Shown here: positions 51,385 through 58,494 of the stretch, piece by piece
How positions within the stretch are numbered: the stretch's first letter is position 1
Layout: every line of letters starts with the position of its first letter
Source of the DNA: an uncultured Alistipes sp.
Lineage (GTDB): Bacteria; Bacteroidota; Bacteroidia; Bacteroidales; Rikenellaceae
Reading direction: 5' to 3'
Assembly: GCA_937899895.1 (NCBI GenBank)
Contig: CALBQR010000020.1
Span: 4,440 to 68,439 of the forward strand
DNA length: 64,000 nt
The notes under the pieces: generated by a model
Told to the model about the DNA's origin: nothing
What the model saw: only the letters and a program-made list of their open reading frames with translations
Databases searched by the model: none
Made by a program: the position numbers and the translations under genes

Positions 51385-52119
51385 TTACTCGTCAAATAGC
51401 AGCCTATAACCAAATTCATAGCCGGTTGCTCTCTCTCTTTCGTATGTGTAACACACTTCACCCAAAAGCTTTTTTTTAAGGTCATCAGAAACAAAGATGC
51501 TGCGACACAAGTGTATTACCTGCAAATCACGATATTTTGCTGGTAGCGTAATCTGCACTGGATGATAATCAATCTTGTTTGAATTGGCCCACTCTTCATA
51601 ACTATCGAACCTTATCATACAACTCTCGTCGTAATTGTAAAATAGGCTCTTCTCATATACTCTCTCCGTCCAAACGATCATAGGTGATATCAGCAGATAA
51701 AATTCGTCATCGAGTTTTTCTCCTTTTCTGTAGATTGTGATCTTCTTGAAACAATACTCTTGTCTTGTTGGCGGGAACTGATCGAAAATATCTTTAATGC
51801 GCTTTCGCACAACAGCTTTCGCGCCAGAATAACTATCAGCACCCATCTGCATAAAATCGAGGATTGTCTTTCGGTTATCAAGTACATTACCCTCTAATTC
51901 ATCAGGCCATAATGAATATGTATAATCTCTAACTTTCTCAAAATCATAGCCATTCTTCTCGATGTACTCCTCGACTAATGTAGCTATTTCGTACACCTTA
52001 TCACGTAAGGGTTTAGTAAACACAATTGACGTAGGGGAATTAGCTATCGGTGTGCCATTTTTAGTATAACACGAAGCATAAGAGAATTCTAACTCTCGGT
52101 GCACTGTCAATTTTTTCAT
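51385..52119 (-). CDS. Unknown cytosolic protein, putative orphan immunity gene
   Basis: 244 residues without signal peptide or membrane segment. It is mixed alpha/beta and rich in Y, E, D and R. I do not recognise a family. It lies between RHS repeat copies R1 and R2, on the same strand as the other small genes of the block, and is AT-rich relative to the chromosome. A single-domain immunity protein is the simplest reading; a toxin is less likely because it has an intact own start. Confidence 0.55.
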   Translation of the reverse strand: MKKLTVHRELEFSYASCYTKNGTPIANSPTSIVFTKPLRDKVYEIATLVEEYIEKNGYDFEKVRDYTYSLWPDELEGNVLDNRKTILDFMQMGADSYSGAKAVVRKRIKDIFDQFPPTRQEYCFKKITIYRKGEKLDDEFYLLISPMIVWTERVYEKSLFYNYDESCMIRFDSYEEWANSNKIDYHPVQITLPAKYRDLQVIHLCRSIFVSDDLKKKLLGEVCYTYERERATGYEFGYRLLFDE

Positions 52120-52150
52120 ATTACTTTGGTTATTTTAGTAATGTATTATA

Positions 52151-52220
52151 TCATATTATGAAAGGCTTACCGATTGAAAGTAAAATGCTCATTCTAACAT
52201 CTACGATACGGATCGCGCGG
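52151..52220 (-). repeat. RHS-derived repeat, copy R2 (short)
   Basis: It contains only the distal part of the repeat (TCATATTATGAAAGG to GATCGCGCGG) and lacks the EIRDNDGN-coding end. It lies between the ankyrin gene and the gene at 51385-52119. Confidence 0.8.
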
Positions 52221-52268
52221 ATTTCTTTTCGCAAAAACACGAAATAATTAGCTAATAATCAACACCAA

Positions 52269-52859
52269 CTATGTGGGATCTTCAACCCAAATTGGGAACA
52301 GGTACTCTGCAACCTCCTTGTGGTTTTGTTGGATGGCTATCGCCAAAGGGATATTCCCTTTTGAGGTGGACCGATTCGGATCAGCACCTGCTGTGATCAG
52401 CCTTTTAACCAAATCCAAATCTCCAACAAAACTTGCTACGTGTAAAGGCGCGCTGTTTTCATTGTCGGCTATCATTACATCAGCACCCGCCTCTATCAGA
52501 TATTCTGCAATGTCGAATTGCTTCAATATTATACTCCAGAATAGAGCCGTTGTTCCATAATTGTCTGTTTGATCTATCTGATCGGGAGCTATTGATAGAA
52601 CTTTCTTAACTCGCTCCAATGACTGAGAGAAGATCGCGCTTATCAATAGGTTTTCGCCACAATCATTGCGCGCTGAACAATCGGCTCCGCGTTCAATCAG
52701 TTCAAGGCAACAATCGTTGTCCTCAACCTCGCCAATTGCATATAGCAATAATGTGTCATTATCACTCGACACAATGCGAAAGTTTAGGTCAACTCCGTTT
52801 TTCCACAATTCGGACAAATCGCCCGAATGCAGAATGTTAATAATTTCATCTTCTGTCAT
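52269..52859 (-). CDS. Ankyrin-repeat protein, putative orphan immunity gene
   Basis: 196 residues with about five ankyrin units (ELIERGADCSARNDCGENLL, YLIEAGADVMIADNENSAPLHVASFVGDLDLVKRLITAGADPNRS, GNIPLAIAIQQNHKEVAEYLF). Ankyrin proteins of this size are common immunity proteins next to polymorphic toxins. The frame continues upstream in phase with RHS codons (CEIRDNDGNM), and the start ATG at 52859 is the Met of that GNM, i.e. it lies inside repeat R3. The gene therefore appears pasted directly onto an RHS junction. Confidence 0.7.
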   Translation of the reverse strand: MTEDEIINILHSGDLSELWKNGVDLNFRIVSSDNDTLLLYAIGEVEDNDCCLELIERGADCSARNDCGENLLISAIFSQSLERVKKVLSIAPDQIDQTDNYGTTALFWSIILKQFDIAEYLIEAGADVMIADNENSAPLHVASFVGDLDLVKRLITAGADPNRSTSKGNIPLAIAIQQNHKEVAEYLFPIWVEDPT

Positions 52860-52981
52860 ATTCCCATCATTATCCCGAATTTCACACGGCAAGTTAAGTT
52901 AATAGTATATCTCATATTATGAATGGTTTCCCGTTTGAAAGTAAAATGCTCGCGCTAATATCTACGATACGGATCGCGCGG
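52857..52981 (-). repeat. RHS-derived repeat, copy R3
   Basis: Full-length copy matching R1 apart from the 9-nt insertion there and scattered substitutions. It ends GATACGGATCGCGCGG like R2. It overlaps the start of the ankyrin gene. Confidence 0.8.
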
Positions 52982-52998
52982 GTTGTTGAGTTGCAAAA

Positions 52999-53313
52999 TT
53001 AAGCATAAATCTCAATAAAAGTTATAATAGCATATGATAATAGGAACAAAAATAGTATGACAGCACGTTTCCACTCTCTTGCCAAGAATGACACAAAAAT
53101 AGCAAACAGAAAATATAAAATATTTAGTACACACCAAAAGACATACACGCCAAGGCTCTTATAATACCAAAACATTTCATGTCCAAAATGATATGATTCA
53201 GTATCTATTGCTGCAGATACTATTTCACGCACATCTAGTAATATGCTTGCTAAACATATCGTTATCAATAGATAGTGTATTATTTTGCTTAATTTTATCT
53301 TCTTGCTCTTCAT
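52999..53313 (-). CDS. Small three-helix membrane protein, putative orphan immunity gene
   Basis: 104 residues: a basic start (MKSKKIKLSK) and three hydrophobic segments (about 12-28, 55-75, 84-102). Small polytopic proteins are a usual immunity type against membrane-acting toxins. It lies directly upstream of repeat R3. No family is recognised. Confidence 0.55.
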   Translation of the reverse strand: MKSKKIKLSKIIHYLLITICLASILLDVREIVSAAIDTESYHFGHEMFWYYKSLGVYVFWCVLNILYFLFAIFVSFLAREWKRAVILFLFLLSYAIITFIEIYA

Positions 53314-53367
53314 ATTTTACTCTTAAACGAGTCGATGAAATTTCCCACGTCGGCACATATTGGCGAA

Positions 53368-53514
53368 TTAATCAAAAAGTACCTTTGTGGAATTATACTC
53401 AATGACTTCGGTGGCAATCCACGTACTATCGATTTGTGTAAAGAATATCAGTAAGTCGGGACGCTCTTTCGTCGGGATAGTCGTTTTACTTTCAACTACG
53501 TTCAGGTGAGATAT
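53368..53514 (-). pseudogene. Open frame following the lipoprotein stop, possible gene remnant
   Basis: In the same frame as the lipoprotein and directly after its TAA, 48 codons remain open (including KERPDLLIFF and STWIATEVIEYN) to a TAA at 53368. There is no ATG. The composition looks coding, so it may be the end of a disrupted gene or of a longer ancestral protein with a nonsense change. An overlapping 39-codon plus-strand ORF (53335-53454) is an alternative. Confidence 0.3.
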
Positions 53515-53958
53515 TTACTGTTTCTTTGGCACGAGTTCATATCTATCGTATGGCTTAACAACCATAAATATATGTTCCGAGATTGCTTCTCTTTCAGGTA
53601 GGTGCCAATTGCAATGCTTGCGACACATATCTACATCATATACAACCTCATCGCCACGCACTAAGATTAACCTATATTGGTCATCTCCCAACCAACTATT
53701 ATTATACGGAAGATGTATCTTTTCTGCTATTATTTCGGGCGGTGTTATGCCTGAAAAGAAATATAATATATCATACTTTACCCCCAGAATTTTAGACATA
53801 TCAATGTAGCAAGTGTCGACAAACTCATAGTTAGTATTATTATCAAGATATCTTGAAATAGTATGAGCCTCTTTATATCCCCTATAATCGCTACACGAAG
53901 TCAATAAGCAAGTTACTGAAAACGCTAATATTGATAATACCCTAAAAAAAATCTTCAT
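53515..53958 (-). CDS. Small lipoprotein, putative immunity gene
   Basis: 147 residues with a lipoprotein signal (SILAFSVTCLLTSC, Cys about 22). A mixed domain with YDILYFFSGITPPEIIAEKIHLPYN follows. It starts 6 nt after the stop of a toxin-like C-terminal remnant (53965-54069), the tight spacing usual for toxin-immunity pairs. No family is recognised. Confidence 0.6.
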   Translation of the reverse strand: MKIFFRVLSILAFSVTCLLTSCSDYRGYKEAHTISRYLDNNTNYEFVDTCYIDMSKILGVKYDILYFFSGITPPEIIAEKIHLPYNNSWLGDDQYRLILVRGDEVVYDVDMCRKHCNWHLPEREAISEHIFMVVKPYDRYELVPKKQ

Positions 53959-53964
53959 TTCTTA

Positions 53965-54069
53965 TTATTTTTTATTTAATCCGTTATTGCCTTTCTTTTG
54001 GATTTCTGCCAAAGCCTTTTTGTATTGAGATTCGCTTAATTTAGTCCTTTCGTAGGATTTGTTACAGCG
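53965..54069 (-). pseudogene. C-terminal remnant of a polymorphic-toxin-like protein
   Basis: About 34 in-frame codons without an initiator encode a hydrophilic helical end containing SYERTKLSESQYKKALAEIQ and a terminal Lys-Lys before TAA. An in-frame TGA (54070-54072) closes the upstream side. The position directly ahead of a small lipoprotein gene and the Lys-rich tail fit a truncated toxin tip. Confidence 0.45.
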
Positions 54070-54270
54070 TCAAAAAAACTTACCCCATTTCAGATTATGT
54101 GATATATGATATTATTCTCATTGCCGAATCAACCGTTAATTCGCAACATCGGGTTGTAAAATTACGAAAATCGAATCACAATTACAACGTTTCGGGGCGA
54201 TTCTGACGCAAAAGAGTGAACAATCTCCGATTTTCTTCGTATATTCGCGTAAAATTAACTAACCCCGATT
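54070..54270. other. Spacer at the edge of the accessory block
   Basis: No ORF or RNA gene seen. TATATTCG at 54240-54247 is a weak -7 candidate for cstA. Confidence 0.3.
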
Positions 54271-55695
54271 ATGATTACTTTTATCGTCTGTTTCGTTCTG
54301 TTGGTGGCTGCCTACTTCGTCTATGGTTGCTATCTCGAACGTCTGGTCGGCGCTGAGGCCGGCAAACCCGTTCCCTCGCAAACTCGCTTCGACGGCGTCG
54401 ATTATATGCCCCTGCCGAAGTGGAAAACGTTCCTCATTCAGCTGCTTAACATCGCTGGCTTGGGCCCCATTTTCGGTGCCGTGCTCGGTGCGCTGTACGG
54501 TCCCGTAGCATTCATCTGGATCACGGCGGGCGGTATTCTGTTTGGTGCGATGCACGACTTTTTGGGCGGTTGGATCTCGCTCGAAAACGACGGTCAGAGC
54601 CTGCCCGAAATCATCGGCAAGTACCTCGGCACGGGCGTCAAGCAGGTGATGCGCGTGTTCACCGTCTGCCTGATGGTGCTGGTGGGCGCGGTCTTTCTGC
54701 TCGGCCCGGCGGGTCTGCTGGCAGGGATGACTCCGTCGATTTCGGTGCAGTGGTGGACTGCTATCATCTTGATTTACTATATTTTGGCGACGCTGTTGCC
54801 CGTCGATAAGATCATCGGACGCGTCTATCCGTTGTTCGGCGCGGCGTTGATCTTTATGGCGGTCGGACTGCTGGGCGTGTTGCTCGTGGGCGACTACACG
54901 ATTCCCGAACTGACCTCGCTGCGTAACTTCAAAGCCGACGCGGCCGACTTCCCCATCGTGCCGACGCTCTTTATTACGATTGCGTGCGGTGCGATTTCGG
55001 GTTTCCACGCTACGCAGTCGCCGCTGATGGCACGCTGCCTGACCGATCAGAAGCAGTGCCGCCCCGTATTCTTCGGTGCGATGATCTCGGAGAGCCTGAT
55101 TGCGCTTGTGTGGGCTGCGATTGCAATGGCATTCTTCGGTGGCGTCGAGGCGTTGGGTGTGGCGTTGGCCGAGCACGGCAATAACGCTTCGTGGGCAGTT
55201 AAGCTGATTGCCGATACGACGCTGGGTCGTGTGGGTGGTATCCTGGCGGTGTTGGGCGTGATTGCTGCGCCGATTACGAGTGGCGACACGGCGTTCCGCA
55301 GCGCACGACTGATCGTAGCCGACTTCCTCCACATCGAGCAGAAGAGCCTGCTGAAACGACTTTACATCTCGATCCCGCTGTTCATCGTCGGCTTCATCAT
55401 CACGCTGGTCGATTTCGACGTGGTGTGGCGCTACTTCGCGTGGTTCAACCAGACGTTAGCTGTCTTTACGCTTTGGGCTGTTACGGTCTATCTGGTTCAG
55501 CGCAAGAAGAACTATTGGGTTTCGATGCTACCCGCCGTTGTGATGACCTTTGTGTGTGGTACTTATCTCTTCCTCGGAAAGGAGATGTTCCACCTCGGCC
55601 ATACGTTGAGCTACGTGCTTGGAGGCGTGATTACCCTCGCAGTTTTAATCGCATTCATAATCTGGAAACGACGCAATGATACGCCCACAGCTTAG
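54271..55695 (+). CDS. cstA: Carbon starvation protein A (peptide/pyruvate transporter family)
   Basis: The 474-residue polytopic protein has the CstA opening (YFVYGCYLERLVG, RFDGVDYMPL), INAGLGPIFGA-like NIAGLGPIFGAVLGALYGPVAFIWI, GAMHDFLGGWISLENDGQSLPEI, and SGFHATQSPLMARC. About 12 hydrophobic segments are visible; the protein is of the shorter Bacteroidota length compared with about 700 in E. coli. Family members import peptides or pyruvate and are induced on carbon starvation. The next gene starts 20 nt before its stop. Confidence 0.92.
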   Translation: MITFIVCFVLLVAAYFVYGCYLERLVGAEAGKPVPSQTRFDGVDYMPLPKWKTFLIQLLNIAGLGPIFGAVLGALYGPVAFIWITAGGILFGAMHDFLGGWISLENDGQSLPEIIGKYLGTGVKQVMRVFTVCLMVLVGAVFLLGPAGLLAGMTPSISVQWWTAIILIYYILATLLPVDKIIGRVYPLFGAALIFMAVGLLGVLLVGDYTIPELTSLRNFKADAADFPIVPTLFITIACGAISGFHATQSPLMARCLTDQKQCRPVFFGAMISESLIALVWAAIAMAFFGGVEALGVALAEHGNNASWAVKLIADTTLGRVGGILAVLGVIAAPITSGDTAFRSARLIVADFLHIEQKSLLKRLYISIPLFIVGFIITLVDFDVVWRYFAWFNQTLAVFTLWAVTVYLVQRKKNYWVSMLPAVVMTFVCGTYLFLGKEMFHLGHTLSYVLGGVITLAVLIAFIIWKRRNDTPTA

Positions 55696-56374
55696 ACCGA
55701 CTGCCGACCAGACCTTTCGTTTGGTAGCCGATCCTGCGGATCGCAATTGGGATTTTGTCGAGATTCTCGCACGCTCGCGCCGCGAGGAGCAGCAGGGCGA
55801 CATCGAGGCCGCCTGCAACACCCGCTATCACGCCGTGCAACGCCTCGAAGAGCTGATTCCCGACACGGGCGAGGTGATCTTCGAGTGGGAGGACGACAAC
55901 TCGCAAGCGGCGTTGGAGGTGATCTACTGCTCGGCGATCGACCACTTCCTGATCAGCGATTGGGAGATGTCGGCGGCGATGCTCGAAATGTTGCTCGAAC
56001 TCGATCCGGAGGATCATCTCGAAGCTACGATCCGCCTGGCATACACCTACTTGGCAATGGAGGAGTACGATTCGTACGACGATATCGCCAATGACATCAG
56101 CGACAAATATCCTGATAAGGAGCTTCTCACACTGTGGAGCGAATACCGTCGCACGGGCGCATTGCCTGCGGGCGAGGTGCGCAACTTCCGCAAGCGTTTC
56201 GGGGCATATTTCGACGAGTTTATCGCCGACGAGCACCCCATTGACGAGAACTATCTCGCCAACATCGCGGGCGAACGACCCTCGGTAGCGGCTTTGGCGC
56301 GCGAGTTGTGGTTGCAGACCGAACACCTTTGGGCGCAGTTTGGAGGTTTCATCGAGGCTCTGCGAAAGGCGTAA
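55676..56374 (+). CDS. TPR-like protein of unknown function
   Basis: 232 acidic residues without signal peptide. Helical pairs resembling TPR occupy about 25-145 (YHAVQRLEELIPDTGEV, SAAMLEMLLELDPEDHLEATIRLAYTYLAMEEYD). The C-terminal half (RNFRKRFGAYFDEFIADEHP) is not recognised. It overlaps the end of cstA by 20 nt in another frame and ends 24 nt before the radical SAM gene, so it is probably in the cstA unit. Confidence 0.75.
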   Translation: MIRPQLRPTADQTFRLVADPADRNWDFVEILARSRREEQQGDIEAACNTRYHAVQRLEELIPDTGEVIFEWEDDNSQAALEVIYCSAIDHFLISDWEMSAAMLEMLLELDPEDHLEATIRLAYTYLAMEEYDSYDDIANDISDKYPDKELLTLWSEYRRTGALPAGEVRNFRKRFGAYFDEFIADEHPIDENYLANIAGERPSVAALARELWLQTEHLWAQFGGFIEALRKA

Positions 56375-56398
56375 GGGCAGAATAATCAGAGTGAGATA

Positions 56399-57349
56399 GT
56401 GAATTCCTCTCGTCGTTTCAATAGTTACGCGGCCTATTTCCGCGAGTTGATGGGCGGTCGGGTGCAGAAGCTCTCGATCAATGCGGCATTGGGTTGCCCG
56501 AATCGTGATGGGCGGATCTCGACGGGTGGTTGCACATTCTGCATCAACGAGGCCTTCACACCGTCATATTGCGACCCCGCGAAGAGCATAACGCAGCAGA
56601 TCGACGAGGGTATCGAATTTCATACACGACGCTACCGCACGGCCGAGGGCTACTTGGCCTATTTTCAATCATACTCAAATACTTACGCTCCCGTCGAACG
56701 CCTGCGCGAACTCTACTCCGAGGCTCTCGCGCACCCGCAGGTGAAGGGCATAATCGTCGGCACGCGCCCCGATTGTGTCGATCAGCAGAAGCTCGATCTG
56801 CTGGCCGAATTGGCTCGCGAGAAATATGTTGCGGTCGAGTACGGAATCGAGTCGTGCTACGACGCAACGCTCGCCCGGATCAACCGTGGCCACGACTTTG
56901 CGTGTGCCCGCCGCGCGGTGGAGATGACTGCCGAGCGAGGTCTGCACTGTGGCGCGCACTTTATCCTCGGCCTGCCCGAAGAGAGCGATCAAATGCTTAT
57001 AGACCAATGCGATAGGATTAATTCGTTGCCACTCACGACCGTGAAATTCCACCAGTTGCAACTCTTCCGTGGGACAGCAATGGCTGACGAATACGACCGT
57101 GCGCCCGAATGCTTCCGCACGTGGTCGATAGAGGAGTATATCGACCTGTTTGTTGAGATTTTGCGACGTCTGCGACCCGATCTGGTTGTGGAACGATTTG
57201 CGGGTGAGGCACCCCCACGTTACCACCACACCGAGGGTTGGGGCCTGGTGCGCAACGAGCAGCTGCTGGCGATGCTCGTTGCCCGACTTGAAGCACTCGA
57301 TGCTCGCCAAGGTGATCGCTACCAACCGCCTGCGACGCAAAAAATGTAA
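56399..57349 (+). CDS. Radical SAM protein, YhcC/TIGR01212 family
   Basis: The 316-residue protein binds a 4Fe-4S cluster through GCPNRDGRISTGGCTFC (three Cys, residues about 31-47), with the family-specific blocks YFQSYSNTYAPVERLRELY, GTRPDCVD, VEYGIESC and HFILGLPEE. Start is GTG. Function in this family is not established; some members sit near tRNA or envelope genes. Confidence 0.9.
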   Translation: MNSSRRFNSYAAYFRELMGGRVQKLSINAALGCPNRDGRISTGGCTFCINEAFTPSYCDPAKSITQQIDEGIEFHTRRYRTAEGYLAYFQSYSNTYAPVERLRELYSEALAHPQVKGIIVGTRPDCVDQQKLDLLAELAREKYVAVEYGIESCYDATLARINRGHDFACARRAVEMTAERGLHCGAHFILGLPEESDQMLIDQCDRINSLPLTTVKFHQLQLFRGTAMADEYDRAPECFRTWSIEEYIDLFVEILRRLRPDLVVERFAGEAPPRYHHTEGWGLVRNEQLLAMLVARLEALDARQGDRYQPPATQKM

Positions 57350-57440
57350 AAAAACCACCGAACACGGTACATCGAATTGGAATTTTTAATATTTTTGTCT
57401 TTTAGAAGAGATTAAAACCCCAAAATTCAACTATAAAACT

Positions 57441-58325
57441 ATGACAGAAACGACCTCACAGAAGATTTTGCGCGGACTCAAAGAGTACGGCATAATGACG
57501 CTCGGTATGTGGATCTACGCCTTCGCGTGGTCGAGCATTATCCTTCCGGCGCGTTGTACGGGTGGTGGCGCAAGCGGTCTTGCAATGATGATCTACTACG
57601 CATCGGGCGGTAATGTCGAGCTGGGTACAATGGTAGGTCTGATCAATGCAGTGCTGATTATTGTTGCTTCGTTCATCGTCGGCTGGAAGTTCAGCACCAA
57701 GACCATCTTCTCGATCATTATGCTCTCGTTTGCTATGAATATTCTGCAAACATATCTGCCCGCCGATATTATGCAGTTGGGCAATGAGCGTCTGTTGTCG
57801 TCGATTTTGGGCGGTATTATGTCGGGTATCGGTGTGTCGCTCTGTCTGTTGCAGGGCGGAACGTCGGGCGGAACGGATATCGTTGCGTTGATCGTCAATA
57901 AGTACCGCACGATCAGCTATGGCCGAATTCTGTTTATTACGGACTTTATCATTATCGGTTCGTCGCTGCTGGTAACGCGCGATATTCAGATGGTTATCTT
58001 CGGTTATGTTGTTGTTGCAGCGTGCGGTTATACGGCTGATGCGGTGCTTGCAGGAGATAAGAAGTCGTCGCAATTGATGATTATGTCGAAGCATCACGAC
58101 GCTATTGCCGATGCAATTGTTAATGATCTGCATCGCGGTTGTACGGTGATGGATGGCACGGGCTGGTTCACCAAAGAGCCGACCAAGGTGGTTATGGTTC
58201 TCTGCCGTAAGAACGAGACGAGCACGATTCTCCGCACCATTAAGCGTGTCGATCCCGATGCCTTTATCTCGAATGCGAGTGTAACGGGAGTCTATGGTCG
58301 CGGTTTCGAGGAGATCAAGCGATAG
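57441..58325 (+). CDS. YitT-family (DUF161/DUF2179) membrane protein
   Basis: The 294-residue protein has five to six hydrophobic segments (about 15-200, with GGGASGLAMMIYYASGG, GTSGGTDIVALIVNKY) and a C-terminal cytosolic DUF2179 domain (about 205-290: MIMSKHHDAIADAI, MVLCRKNETSTILRTIKRVDPDAFIS). Transport function is suspected for the family but not defined. A TATTTTTG box at 57390-57397 may be its promoter. A terminator follows. Confidence 0.9.
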   Translation: MTETTSQKILRGLKEYGIMTLGMWIYAFAWSSIILPARCTGGGASGLAMMIYYASGGNVELGTMVGLINAVLIIVASFIVGWKFSTKTIFSIIMLSFAMNILQTYLPADIMQLGNERLLSSILGGIMSGIGVSLCLLQGGTSGGTDIVALIVNKYRTISYGRILFITDFIIIGSSLLVTRDIQMVIFGYVVVAACGYTADAVLAGDKKSSQLMIMSKHHDAIADAIVNDLHRGCTVMDGTGWFTKEPTKVVMVLCRKNETSTILRTIKRVDPDAFISNASVTGVYGRGFEEIKR

Positions 58326-58354
58326 ATATCTCTATTAGACCTCTTGAAAATATC

Positions 58355-58390
58355 CACCCTCGTCAGTGTTGCTGGCGAGGGTGTTTTTTT
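58355..58390 (+). terminator. Terminator after the YitT-family gene
   Basis: CACCCTCG and CGAGGGTG pair, with additional CAG/CTG-type pairing inside, followed by seven T. Confidence 0.88.
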
Positions 58391-58436
58391 AGATCTGTCG
58401 TATCGCCCTGCTTTTTGTTTTTTCGGGCGGTGGGGG

Positions 58437-58467
58437 TTGGCGGTTACGAGAATATTTCGTATATTTG
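58437..58467 (+). promoter_or_regulatory. Promoter of murA
   Basis: TTG (58437-58439), 20 nt, TATATTTG (58460-58467), ATG 28 nt downstream. Confidence 0.68.
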
Positions 58468-58494
58468 ACAAAATAATTGTAATAACTCCCGTTT

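Noticed and set aside
50630..52981. The three repeats as a CRISPR array
   Set aside because: Spacing is hundreds of bases to over a kilobase, units are over 60 bp and imperfect, and genes lie between them; no cas genes are present.
53335..53454. Plus-strand 39-residue ORF in the cassette block
   Set aside because: No start signals or family, all neighbours are on the minus strand, and an overlapping minus-strand frame looks equally coding.
54259..55332. 357-codon minus-strand ORF opposite cstA
   Set aside because: Antisense shadow of a clear CstA membrane protein.
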